Below, in pieces: positions 21,561-29,646 of a stretch of DNA of 38,390 nt (position 1 is the stretch's first letter; every line of letters begins with the position of its first letter). Below the pieces are notes generated by a model, which did not search any database, was not told where the DNA came from, and saw only the letters and a list, made by a program, of their open reading frames with translations. Made by a program: the position numbers and the translations under genes. Source of the stretch: Nanobdellota archaeon. GTDB taxonomy: Archaea; Nanobdellota; Nanobdellia; Pacearchaeales; GW2011-AR1. The stretch covers positions 1-38,390 of the forward strand of contig DAOWJK010000011.1 of NCBI GenBank assembly GCA_030640395.1, in the 5' to 3' direction.

Positions 21561-23036
21561 TCATTCCAAAAACCTCTTTATAATCCCCATCGCCTCTCTC
21601 CCATCAACTTTCCCGGCAAACTTCTTCATTACCAATCCCATGTAAGCTTTCTCAGAAAGCCCGGGCTTGCCCTTGATAATTTTCATGATTTTTTCCTCAA
21701 CATTTCCTAAATCTGCTTTTTCAAACTTGACCGCACTGCTAACATCAACTCCCCTGGCAATTCTCTCTAAACTTTCCTTTATCTGCCTCTCGCTAATTTT
21801 CCCTTTTTTATATTTCTCCAAAACAAATGCAAGAATATCTTTGTTGCCCTCTATGTTTATATCTCCTTTCATAGAGGGTACACCCTTGGGTGCTGAAATA
21901 TTTTTAATCTTCCGCGCAATCTCTTTCGGAAATATCAAAACCACTTTCGCAATTAATTTTGGGTTGCTCACAATCTCCAGCAACTCCCTAAACTCCCCAA
22001 GTTTATTCATTTTGAAAATCAACTTTATCATCTCATGATTTAATCCCTTGCTGCTCAGTTCCTCTTCAATATCTTTTCTCAATCTGGGAAGATTCTTCTT
22101 AACTTTATTAATTAAATCTCTGGAAATCCTCAGCATCGGTAAATCAGTTTCAGGATACATCCTCGCTGAACCAGGCAGAGGTCTCAAAAAACTCGTGGTT
22201 GTGTCAGGATTTCCTCTCCGAACTTCTGCAACAGACTTTTTCTTTTTAACTAAATCAACCTGCCTTTCAATTTCGTTATTAATCGTAGGAACAATTAATT
22301 TTAAATTCTGAACACCTTTCATCTCAATTCTCTTCCCATTCTTAATAGAAATACTAACATCCTGCCGAATCGTGCCAATTCCCCGACGAACTCTGCAACT
22401 TCTCAAAATCTCCCCAATCTTCAGGCTGACATTCCTGGCCTGTTCAGGAGTTTTAATATCCGGAGCAGTCACAATTTCAACAAGAGGAATCCCCAACCTG
22501 TCCAGCCGATAAATTGTTTCGTCATCTTTTCGCTCCACAATCCTCGCAGCATCTTCCTCAAGAATCACGGCATTAATTCCAACTCTTCCTTCATCTGTCT
22601 CAACATAGCCATCCTGCGCAATTAAAACAGTCCTCTGAAAACCCGAAGTATTTGAACCATCAATAACAGTTTTTCTCATAATTTGTGTTATCGGAACAAT
22701 CTTGCAATTCAGCAAAAGCGAAATCTGCAAGGCAATCTCCAGCGCATCCTTATTTATCTCATGCGGCGGCTCCTCATCCAACTCAACAAGACAAGTTGTA
22801 TCATACCCCTGATAAACAAATTGCTTATCTTTTCCCATCTCATGTTTCGCCGCAACATCAACCTCTCCAGACTCTCCTGCAACAGCATGAAGTTTTCTCC
22901 TCACAATAAAATCAGGCTCGTCTTTCCTTAACAGCGACAGACAATTACAAAATAATTTTTTAGTGTCAAGTTGCTGATGAATCTCAAGCCCGCATTTAAA
23001 TCCTAATTTTTCGTAATCTAATTTTTCTTTTGACAT
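21561..23036 (-). CDS. gatE: Glu-tRNA(Gln) amidotransferase subunit E, compact form
   Basis: GatE is the tRNA-binding and amidating subunit of the archaeal GatDE enzyme, which converts Glu-tRNA(Gln) to Gln-tRNA(Gln). The 491-residue product has GatE blocks: GFKCGLEIHQQLDTKKLFC, VVDVAAKHE-like EVDVAAKHEMGK, YQGYDTTCLVELDEEPPHE, IDGSNTSGFQRTVLIAQDGY, IRRGIGTIRQD-like VRRGIGTIRQDVSISI and SFLRPLPGSARMYPETDLP. Typical GatE is about 600-630 residues and carries an AspRS-like domain before the LRPLPG block; here about 10 residues link the two sides, so that domain is missing. An in-frame palindromic element occupies about residues 382-397, in the helical domain. Confidence 0.92.
   Translation of the reverse strand: MSKEKLDYEKLGFKCGLEIHQQLDTKKLFCNCLSLLRKDEPDFIVRRKLHAVAGESGEVDVAAKHEMGKDKQFVYQGYDTTCLVELDEEPPHEINKDALEIALQISLLLNCKIVPITQIMRKTVIDGSNTSGFQRTVLIAQDGYVETDEGRVGINAVILEEDAARIVERKDDETIYRLDRLGIPLVEIVTAPDIKTPEQARNVSLKIGEILRSCRVRRGIGTIRQDVSISIKNGKRIEMKGVQNLKLIVPTINNEIERQVDLVKKKKSVAEVRRGNPDTTTSFLRPLPGSARMYPETDLPMLRISRDLINKVKKNLPRLRKDIEEELSSKGLNHEMIKLIFKMNKLGEFRELLEIVSNPKLIAKVVLIFPKEIARKIKNISAPKGVPSMKGDINIEGNKDILAFVLEKYKKGKISERQIKESLERIARGVDVSSAVKFEKADLGNVEEKIMKIIKGKPGLSEKAYMGLVMKKFAGKVDGREAMGIIKRFLE
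21846..21893 (-). repeat. In-frame palindromic element, copy 5 (in gatE)
   Basis: This 48-bp (16-codon) copy has hairpin CACCC-AA-GGGTG, then TA, then a stem of 9-bp arms CCCTCTATG and CATAGAGGG around a 14-nt loop, ending in CA. It is read as SAPKGVPSM. It differs from copy 6 at only two positions although the host genes are unrelated. Confidence 0.85.
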
Positions 23037-23122
23037 AAGAAGAAGAAAGAAAAAGGATTAATAAAAGTTTAGGATTACTCAAGTGCTATCCATATAGTAA
23101 ATAAAAAAAATAGTTATTAAAA

Positions 23123-23932
23123 TTAATGCATAGTCTCCTCAATTCTGGCGATGTTTTCTTCATAACGATCTTTTTCAAAAGAGCCCATATCATCAGAAAT
23201 AAGCCTTGATGCTAAACAAAGGTCATAAATATCTTTACTTAATTTGTAGGTACTAAATCTCTCTCTTGTATAAGGTTCTTTCTCCTCAAGTTTCCTCTGC
23301 ATTCTTAAAAGGCCCTTTCCCATTTCTGTAAGAGGCATAGAAGCCAAAGTTCCCCAATTTCCTTTTTTAGCATTCTCAATTAAAGAGGAATAAATAGGAC
23401 CAACAAGCTCTTCTCTATCAGTTCCGTAGATAGTTGCTCTTCTAATCTTTAAAGGAAGAATTTCTTCAAGAGAAGCAGTTTTTACAGGAAGATTTTGAGA
23501 ATTATATTCAATATCTTTAGAAAAATTTATTTGTTTTTTAATATAATCCATAAAAGCATCATAATACTTTGGATTAAATTTAGTCCAGTGCATAAGAAAA
23601 ATTTGTTGATCCTTCTTATTCATATTTTTAATAATTTTTGCAGCATGATTCCCTCTCCCTCTTTTTGGAAAAAGGTGATATCCTTGTCCCTTAATAAAAG
23701 GATATACTTCTTGAAAAGCACCTTGTCTAAAATCATCGAAGCTTAAATCAGAAAGAACAAGAAGATCTACATCAGATGTTTTTCTTAGTATTTTTTCTCT
23801 TTCAGAACCATGAAGTTGGATAGCTAAACCTCCTACAACAACAGGCTTCTCACTAACAACATGCAAACTATCTAAACAATCTCTCACAATTTTATCATTT
23901 ATTCCAAAATAACATTCTCCGCGTTTTACCAT
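23123..23932 (-). CDS. Nucleotidyltransferase-like protein (AbiEii/MNT-type)
   Basis: The 269-residue product has a nucleotidyltransferase-like active-site pattern: VVVGGLAIQLHGSEREK, then RKTSDVDLLVLSDLSFDD, which supplies the GG helix and DxD pair (D-V-D) near residue 55. Later blocks PVKTASLEEILPLKIRRA and SKDIYDLCLASRLI fit the pattern seen in AbiEii and similar proteins, where the second domain holds K and D residues. Such proteins modify tRNA or proteins, or act in toxin-antitoxin systems; I see no obvious partner gene. A TTTATATAAGG box and GGAG lie just before the ATG. Confidence 0.7.
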   Translation of the reverse strand: MVKRGECYFGINDKIVRDCLDSLHVVSEKPVVVGGLAIQLHGSEREKILRKTSDVDLLVLSDLSFDDFRQGAFQEVYPFIKGQGYHLFPKRGRGNHAAKIIKNMNKKDQQIFLMHWTKFNPKYYDAFMDYIKKQINFSKDIEYNSQNLPVKTASLEEILPLKIRRATIYGTDREELVGPIYSSLIENAKKGNWGTLASMPLTEMGKGLLRMQRKLEEKEPYTRERFSTYKLSKDIYDLCLASRLISDDMGSFEKDRYEENIARIEETMH

Positions 23933-24048
23933 ACAAATTTAATCTTCTCCTTATATAAAAATCTTTCTATTTCTCACCCCTTCTCAGTTACAACACATTA
24001 CTCCTCAAAACCAATAACATTTAAAACTGCCTAATACAATTAAATCAT

Positions 24049-24450
24049 ATGAAAAAAGAGGCAAAACATCGCAAAGACCTTCCGCATATTTTTAGAGTTC
24101 CAAAAACACTCGGGCAAAAAGCAGCAGACTGGATTGCAAAATGGGCAGGAAGCTGGACATTCATAATTCTCTTTTTTATTTTTATCGGCGTATGGATGAC
24201 AACAAATGGATACTTTTTATTAAAATATGTCAAAGAGGGCGTGATAGACCCTTATCCATTTATCTTATTAAATCTGGCACTATCTTGTTTAGCAGCAATC
24301 CAGGCTCCAGTTATTTTAATGTCCCAAAACAGGCAGGCACAAAGAGACAGAATAAAAATAGATTATGATTACCATATAAACAAAAAAGCAGAAAAAGAAA
24401 TTAGAGAAATTAAAAATTTGTTATTAAATCAAAGAAGAAGGAAGAAGTGA
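24049..24450 (+). CDS. DUF1003 membrane protein
   Basis: The 133-residue protein matches DUF1003: LGQKAADWIAKWAGSWTFI leads into a first membrane span (FIILFFIFIGVWMTTNGY). DPYPFILLNLALSCLAAIQAPVILM forms the second, and the family tail SQNRQAQRDRIKIDYDYHINKKAEKEI follows as a charged cytoplasmic helix. The molecular role of the family is unknown. Length and motifs match well. It is divergent from the nucleotidyltransferase-like gene. Confidence 0.9.
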   Translation: MKKEAKHRKDLPHIFRVPKTLGQKAADWIAKWAGSWTFIILFFIFIGVWMTTNGYFLLKYVKEGVIDPYPFILLNLALSCLAAIQAPVILMSQNRQAQRDRIKIDYDYHINKKAEKEIREIKNLLLNQRRRKK

Positions 24451-24459
24451 AAAAATTAA

Positions 24460-24897
24460 TTAAATGTATTTCCCTCTGGATTGGCTCTCAAAATTTTCAA
24501 AAAACTTTTTCATCCTTTGATATGTTTTGAATTCATTTTCATTTGTTGGTATAACTTCTCTTTCTGAAATTTGCCTAAGAATTCTTTCATACTCTTTTAA
24601 TTCTGTGGCTAAATCCTTAGTATTGTCAACAAAAACAATCCCTTCCAAAGATTTTCTTCCTAATATAAAAAAACCATAAGCTAAATTTATATCTATAATT
24701 CCCTTAGATTCATCTTCTACAGCAAAATCTCCTGCACCAAATCTTATTTTATGAAGGATATCAATTGGAGACCCAAGAAGAGATTTATATTCTTGTTTTA
24801 AAACATCATTCTTTTCAATATCTTGAAAAAGAATGGAAGTATAATAAGCGACGCTGTTTGAAGGTCCATCAGTGTTCCCAGGCATTGAAAATCCCAT
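24460..24897 (-). CDS. Hypothetical protein, 145 aa
   Basis: I do not recognise this protein. It has no membrane span or signal sequence. Features visible are a glycine/asparagine start (GFSMPGNTDGPSNSVAYYTS), a middle with FGAGDFAVEDESKGIIDINL and FFILGRKSLEGIVFVDN, and a charged C-terminus. It follows gatD on the same strand after a 46-bp gap, which includes an A/T-rich stretch likely to hold its own promoter. Confidence 0.6.
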   Translation of the reverse strand: MGFSMPGNTDGPSNSVAYYTSILFQDIEKNDVLKQEYKSLLGSPIDILHKIRFGAGDFAVEDESKGIIDINLAYGFFILGRKSLEGIVFVDNTKDLATELKEYERILRQISEREVIPTNENEFKTYQRMKKFFENFESQSRGKYI

Positions 24898-24943
24898 GCC
24901 CTAAAAAGTCTTTGTAAGTTAATAAATATTTATATACTCTAAT

Positions 24944-26221
24944 TCACATCTCCAACCTATCACTCAACTCTCCAGCAAAATTTTCTAACATTTTTTCTCT
25001 AACAATTTTTTTATCCTTTGCCCAGTCTGCGTGACCCAAAACCCAGCCAAGTTTTATCAAGGCTGTTTCACTTAACATATCCTCTAAATAAATAATTCCT
25101 GTTTTCATCAGCTCTCTTCCATTAGAATAAACCAACGGGTCAAGCCGCCCATAAATTGTCTGGGCAGCAGCGCAAACAACCAAACCTTTTTCCTGAACCT
25201 GTTTAAGTTTTTTTATCCAGCTATTTCTTGCACGTTTTGTCGGAGCATGTCCAAGACCACTCATCTCCAAAACAATGCCCCTGTATTTTTTCTTCAAATA
25301 AAAATCCAAAATATCCGGCTCTTGCCCGGGATAAATCTTAACCAAAGCAACTTTCTCCTCAAACTTTAAATCCAGCTTAACTTTCTTGCCTTTAGTTGTA
25401 CGAATATTATAATCTGAAATTTTATCAATTCTTTCAGGAAAAATTTTAGCAAAAGGTTTTGCATTTACAACTTTAAAAGCGTCTCTTTTTGAAGTATGCA
25501 TTTTCCTGACTTTTGTTCCGGGCATTGCATAACAAAAATCATCATTTGAAGACCCATGCCCAACAAGCATGACTTCTGCAATATCTGAAATCGCGGCCAA
25601 CGCAGCACACTGCAAATTCAAATTCGCGTCGCTGCTTGCCCTGTCAATACTTCTCTGAGAATAAGTCAAAACAACCGGCTTGTTCAAATTCTCCAAAAAA
25701 AAACTCAACGCCGCAGAAGTATAATGCAAAAAATCAGTTCCATGCGTGACAATCACTCCTTTAATGCTCGGCTCATTCAAAAGTTTCTTAGCACTTCGGG
25801 CAAGTTTCTGCCAGTCCTTGAAATCCATGTCCTCTGACGCTTTCATAAACGGCACCTCAACTTTCACAATATTAACTTTGCCAAAAACACCTGGATAAAA
25901 CTTAAACAAACTCTCAGGAGTATCAAGCCAGTCAACACCTCCTTTCTTCGGATTCAGCCGGGCAGCAATTGTCCCCCCAGTAATAATCATCGCAACATTC
26001 GGTTTATTTTTATCTTTTTTTATCTCAATTTCTTCTTTCTTCTCTAAACCTTTTTCAACAACCTTAATCTCCAAAACATCTTTTTTATTAAATCCAATAT
26101 TATAACCAGAATCCAGTTTAAGCAAAATAATTCCGGGTTCAGGGTTTTCTAAAAGAACTCCCTCATAAATCTGCCTTGTTAAATGAACTCCAACATAATC
26201 CCCGGCAACAGCATTTTTCAT
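24944..26221 (-). CDS. gatD: Glu-tRNA(Gln) amidotransferase subunit D
   Basis: GatD is the asparaginase-like subunit that produces ammonia for GatE. The 425-residue product has an N-terminal SH3-like barrel (AGDYVGVHLTRQIYEGVLLE). The asparaginase domain follows, with the first catalytic threonine motif MIITGGTIAARLN (about residues 78-90) and the second set VIVTHGTDFLHYTSAAL (T-D pair). Further blocks are VMLVGHGSSNDDF, MHTSKRDAFKVVNAKP and the C-terminal GLVVCAAAQTIYGRLDPLVYSNGRELMK. Length and domain order match GatD, not free asparaginases. gatE lies 1.9 kb downstream on the same strand but is not adjacent. Confidence 0.95.
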   Translation of the reverse strand: MKNAVAGDYVGVHLTRQIYEGVLLENPEPGIILLKLDSGYNIGFNKKDVLEIKVVEKGLEKKEEIEIKKDKNKPNVAMIITGGTIAARLNPKKGGVDWLDTPESLFKFYPGVFGKVNIVKVEVPFMKASEDMDFKDWQKLARSAKKLLNEPSIKGVIVTHGTDFLHYTSAALSFFLENLNKPVVLTYSQRSIDRASSDANLNLQCAALAAISDIAEVMLVGHGSSNDDFCYAMPGTKVRKMHTSKRDAFKVVNAKPFAKIFPERIDKISDYNIRTTKGKKVKLDLKFEEKVALVKIYPGQEPDILDFYLKKKYRGIVLEMSGLGHAPTKRARNSWIKKLKQVQEKGLVVCAAAQTIYGRLDPLVYSNGRELMKTGIIYLEDMLSETALIKLGWVLGHADWAKDKKIVREKMLENFAGELSDRLEM

Positions 26222-26328
26222 AACAACACAAAAATAATGCAGTATAAAAATATAGTGATGAAAAGCATTATAACTTAATAGTAGTGATAAATAGAAAGAT
26301 TTATAAATAGTTTATTTCTAAAAAGAAT

Positions 26329-26718
26329 ATGAAATACCAAAGCCCAATAATAAAAAAATTAGAACAAGAAAAAAACGAAAAAAATTCCTTAATAAAAAGT
26401 GTTGCTATAGCCGTTACAGTCCCTTTAATTGTTGGAGGGGTTATTGCATGGGAAGTAAATAAATATTTAGAAAAACAAGAACAAGAAGTCACAAATGCTT
26501 TTGCAAAAAATTGCGGTTATAGAATTGTAGATCTTTATAATTATGGAGATTATGAAGGGCAACCAAATGCTATTGCAAGAGAACAATTTAAACAACTAAA
26601 AGAACAATTCCCAGAAAGATTTGCAAAAATCACTGATGATGAAGGTGTTTCTTGGTTAATTGATAATTATAATACAAAACAAGAAGAATTTAACATTCCA
26701 AAATATGACTGTGAATAA
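26329..26718 (+). CDS. Hypothetical single-span membrane protein
   Basis: I do not recognise this 129-residue protein. It has a charged N-terminal segment (about 20 residues), one membrane span at about residues 22-40 (IKSVAIAVTVPLIVGGVIAW), and an outside or inside domain with two cysteines (NCGYRI and YDCE at the end). A TTTATAAAT box about 25 nt before the ATG suggests a leaderless transcript. It lies 39 bp before gatB on the same strand. Confidence 0.65.
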   Translation: MKYQSPIIKKLEQEKNEKNSLIKSVAIAVTVPLIVGGVIAWEVNKYLEKQEQEVTNAFAKNCGYRIVDLYNYGDYEGQPNAIAREQFKQLKEQFPERFAKITDDEGVSWLIDNYNTKQEEFNIPKYDCE

Positions 26719-26757
26719 TTACGCTATCTTTAAAAATCTCTTTCTCTTTAATTATTT

Positions 26758-28113
26758 ATGACAAAAATTGGATTAGAAATTCATGGTTATCTTTTAACAA
26801 ATGAAAAACTCTTCTGTGCTTGCAAATCAGAACACGGGCTAAAACATTCAAAACCGAACACAAATATCTGTGCTATTTGCACAGCCCAGCCAGGGGCAAA
26901 GCCAATGCTCCCAAATAAAACAGCCGTAAATAAAGTAATCCAAATTGCGTTAATTCTTGGATGCAAAATAAACGAAAAACTTGTATGGGCCAGGAAACAT
27001 TATGACTGGCCTGACCTGCCAAAAGGATATCAAAACACAATTTCTGGAGCTTATGCAATTCCTGTCGGAGAAAAAGGAAAATTTTTAGGAATACGAATTA
27101 CCGAGGCGCATCTTGAAGAAGACCCTGCAGCATGGAACCCAAAAACAGGGGAAATAGATTACAATCGTTCCGGAAGCCCTTTAATAGAAATTGTAACAGA
27201 ACCAGATTTTAAAAATTCCGAACAAGTAATTTCATGGCTAAAACAATTGCTCACAACTCTAAGTTACATAAAAGCCATTGACAAAAATCTGGGAATAAAA
27301 GCAGATGTAAATGTCTCTGTTTCAGGAGGAGCAAGAATTGAGATTAAAAACATAAACAGTCTGAAAAACATCAAAACAGCAATTGAATATGAGCTCCAAA
27401 AACAAAAAAAACAGCTTCCTAAAGTTCAGGAAACAAAAATGTTTGATGAAAGCAAAGCCATTACAATAAAAATGCGTTCAAAAGAACAAGCCCAGGATTA
27501 CAGATTTATTTCAGACCCGGACTTGCCGATAATAAAAATTGAAAAATCAAGAGTAGAAAAAATAAAATCTGCTTTGCCCGAAACTCCGTCAGAAAAACTA
27601 AAAAAGATTGTTAAAAAATATAAAATAGAAAAAACTTCAGCAGAAACTTTAACAAAAAAATTAGAAATTGTGGAGTTCTTTGAAAAAATAATTGAAAAAG
27701 CAAATCCAAAACTTGCAGTTCGTTGGGTAACTGAAGAACTTCTTAGTGTCCTGAATTACAACAAAAAAGAATTAGAAGATGTTGAAATAAAACCAGAACA
27801 TTTTATTGAATTGCTCAAACTTATAGAAGATAAAACAATTACAGAACTAAAAGCAAAAGATATTTTACGAAGCTGGAAAGAGAAATCACTTTCCCCAAAA
27901 CAAGAAATAAAAAAATTTTCTCAAATTTCAGACAAAAAAGAAATTCAAAAACTTGCTCAAAAAGTTATTAAAGAAAATTCAAAAGCAGTTGAAGATTACA
28001 AGTCAGGGAAAAAACAATCTTTGAATTTCTTAATTGGACAGGTAATGAGAGCAAGTGATAAGAGGGCTGATTTTGAAATGGCGAGAGATGTTTTGGTTAA
28101 AGAATTGGAATAA
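26758..28113 (+). CDS. gatB: Asp/Glu-tRNA amidotransferase subunit B
   Basis: GatB binds the misacylated tRNA and carries out the amidation step in GatCAB. The 451-residue product has the family start (TKIGLEIHGYLLTNEKLFC) and a four-cysteine zinc set (LFCACK...NICAICTAQPG). Next come KNYFYPDLPKGYQ-like HYDWPDLPKGYQNTISG, EEDPAAW, YNRSGSPLIEIVTEPDF, KADVNVSVSGGARIEIKNINS and QDYRFISDPDLP. The C-terminal tRNA-binding YqeY-like tail ends with FLIGQVMRASDKRADFEMARDVL. Unlike gatA and gatE in this window it carries no palindromic insert. The family's first conserved glutamine (EIHVQL) is replaced by GYL. Confidence 0.93.
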   Translation: MTKIGLEIHGYLLTNEKLFCACKSEHGLKHSKPNTNICAICTAQPGAKPMLPNKTAVNKVIQIALILGCKINEKLVWARKHYDWPDLPKGYQNTISGAYAIPVGEKGKFLGIRITEAHLEEDPAAWNPKTGEIDYNRSGSPLIEIVTEPDFKNSEQVISWLKQLLTTLSYIKAIDKNLGIKADVNVSVSGGARIEIKNINSLKNIKTAIEYELQKQKKQLPKVQETKMFDESKAITIKMRSKEQAQDYRFISDPDLPIIKIEKSRVEKIKSALPETPSEKLKKIVKKYKIEKTSAETLTKKLEIVEFFEKIIEKANPKLAVRWVTEELLSVLNYNKKELEDVEIKPEHFIELLKLIEDKTITELKAKDILRSWKEKSLSPKQEIKKFSQISDKKEIQKLAQKVIKENSKAVEDYKSGKKQSLNFLIGQVMRASDKRADFEMARDVLVKELE

Positions 28114-28268
28114 ATTATTTTTTTGATTTTTACATATTTTTCTTTTTACTGCTATTATTATTAAAAAGTTTTTAAGAAAAATTTTATGATAAAAACTCGA
28201 AAAAAATGTAAGAATAAATTAGTAATGGTTTTTTAATGAATAAATTAAAATGTTAAAATACAGAAACT

Positions 28269-29252
28269 TTAATTAGCAGTGCATTGACAATCTTGATAAC
28301 TATCAGACTTGGCTGATCCAATTAGCCCTGCAGGGCCCATACTCGCAGTACCGCAAATCAGAGATTCTTCGCACGAATTTACATATTTTGTAAAATGTTG
28401 TGTTTTAAAACAAATTACACCATATTCATTCCAAATAGTACGATATTGCCCGCCCGGAGATGTAAATTCGCCAAATGGTCCTGACATAGAATACCAATCA
28501 GTGCTACAAGCACCATAATGATGTGATACATAATTTATTCTCGCGTAGTATTGTCCATTTTCAAATTTTCCACTAAATGATCCTGACACAGGATATGAAC
28601 CCGCTCCTATACAAGAACAACTTATTATGCATGGTTGAATATTACAACTCTGCGACTCTGTAGAAGAGCCAGAGCAAGTTGCTCCCCCGCATTCTGGAGC
28701 AGGATTTGTACAGGTTCTTGTTCTTGTTTGAGTTCCACCGCCACACGAAACAGAACAAGCACTCCAGCCAGACCATGCACTCCATCCTCCATCTACAGGA
28801 ACACAACCAAACTCCCCTCCATTAATTGCATCTTGTAAACTCATTTCAGAACCGTCTACAGAAATTAAAATCTCGTCTGCACTATGCCCAAAAACTATAT
28901 TAGAATTATATGAGGATGAAACACTTCCGTATAACGAAGAATCAATTGCCTGTTGCAAATTCATCTCATTGCCATTAACAGAAACATAAATATCATTTCC
29001 AGTATGATAAGCTCCTGAAATTTCTGTTGTGTAGTCCTGTGTTGGAGATGGAGCACCCTCAACAAGAAAACCATTATCTATTGCCTCCTGCAAAGTCATT
29101 GTAAAACCATCTACAGAAACCAAAACAGCGTCGCATCCATGCCCGGGATTTGGAATTTGTTGAGTATATTCATATGCAATAATAATGCCCACTATTAACA
29201 AAACTACCGCTATTGAAATAAAAATTATTTTATTAGAAAATTTATTCACCAT
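28269..29252 (-). CDS. Secreted protein with a thrombospondin type 1-like module and internal repeats
   Basis: The 327-residue product has an N-terminal membrane anchor or signal (residues 8-27). Three 25-30 residue repeats follow at about 37-63, 83-109 and 122-148, with the pattern SVDGxxMxLQxAI (LVSVDGFTMTLQEAID, YVSVNGNEMNLQQAID and LISVDGSEMSLQDAIN). Then comes a thrombospondin type 1 pattern: GGWSAWSGWSACSVSCGGG, TRTRTC and further cysteines (about 155-208). A C-terminal cysteine-rich domain of about 120 residues completes it. Such modules mediate binding in animal proteins; in archaea their role is unknown. It has no enzyme motif and is probably displayed on the cell surface. Confidence 0.85.
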   Translation of the reverse strand: MVNKFSNKIIFISIAVVLLIVGIIIAYEYTQQIPNPGHGCDAVLVSVDGFTMTLQEAIDNGFLVEGAPSPTQDYTTEISGAYHTGNDIYVSVNGNEMNLQQAIDSSLYGSVSSSYNSNIVFGHSADEILISVDGSEMSLQDAINGGEFGCVPVDGGWSAWSGWSACSVSCGGGTQTRTRTCTNPAPECGGATCSGSSTESQSCNIQPCIISCSCIGAGSYPVSGSFSGKFENGQYYARINYVSHHYGACSTDWYSMSGPFGEFTSPGGQYRTIWNEYGVICFKTQHFTKYVNSCEESLICGTASMGPAGLIGSAKSDSYQDCQCTAN

Positions 29253-29300
29253 TTTTATATTATTCTATTAAAAAAACAGGATTTATAAATTTTACTTAAA

Positions 29301-29372
29301 TGAACTCGCGAGGATTCGAACCTCGATCAACAGGGCCGAAACCTGTTATTCTATCCATTGAACTACGAGTCC
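29301..29372 (-). tRNA. tRNA-Arg (TCG)
   Basis: A full cloverleaf reads on the minus strand. The acceptor stem GGACTCG pairs with CGAGTTC (one G-T pair). The D arm includes GTTCAATGGATAGAAT. The anticodon arm ACAGG-TTTCGGC-CCTGT gives anticodon TCG. The T arm is CGAGG-TTCGAAT-CCTCG and the discriminator base is A. No intron is present and CCA is not encoded. Confidence 0.95.
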
Positions 29373-29473
29373 TGATACAACAAGAAAAAAAAGGTTTTTA
29401 TAGTTTAGGATTTTAATTAAAATATAAAAAAGAAGATGAAACAATCAATTAAATTAAACAGGATTGCCCTTGT

Positions 29474-29643
29474 GCGATTTCCATCTCGGAGGTCGAGCGA
29501 TTTCGTGGTAGGGACAAATTTGAAAATGAACAATAACCCGTGCGAAGTCCCATGGCTGATTGCCATTAGGCAATGCGGGAGTTTTAAAGAAATCGCCCAC
29601 CTGAACAAAAAGGGAAATCCCAAAAAACCGCTTAGGTTTTTTT
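29474..29643 (+). repeat. Composite palindromic intergenic repeat, copy 2
   Basis: This copy is related to 1402-1575. It has GCGATTTC twice, with GAAATCGC at 29589-29596, and the shared core AATAACCCGTGCGAAGTC. A CCCG/CGGG pair here encloses an additional ATTGCC-ATTA-GGCAAT hairpin that is absent from copy 1. The end is AAAAAACC-GCTTA-GGTTTTTT, with the same loop as copy 1 but a different stem. The T-run after the last hairpin is terminator-like. It ends 3 bp before the protease start codon. Confidence 0.75.
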
Positions 29644-29646
29644 GAA

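Noticed and set aside
26758..28113. Palindromic insert in gatB like those in gatA and gatE
   Set aside because: I looked for GTACCC-type cores and GGGGCA ends and found none; the protein has no unexplained loop.
29436..29645. A 69-codon frame across the second composite repeat, and overlapping frames on the other strand
   Set aside because: The DNA is explained by inverted repeats shared with 1402-1575, the frame is not kept in the other copy, and the peptides are unlike any family.
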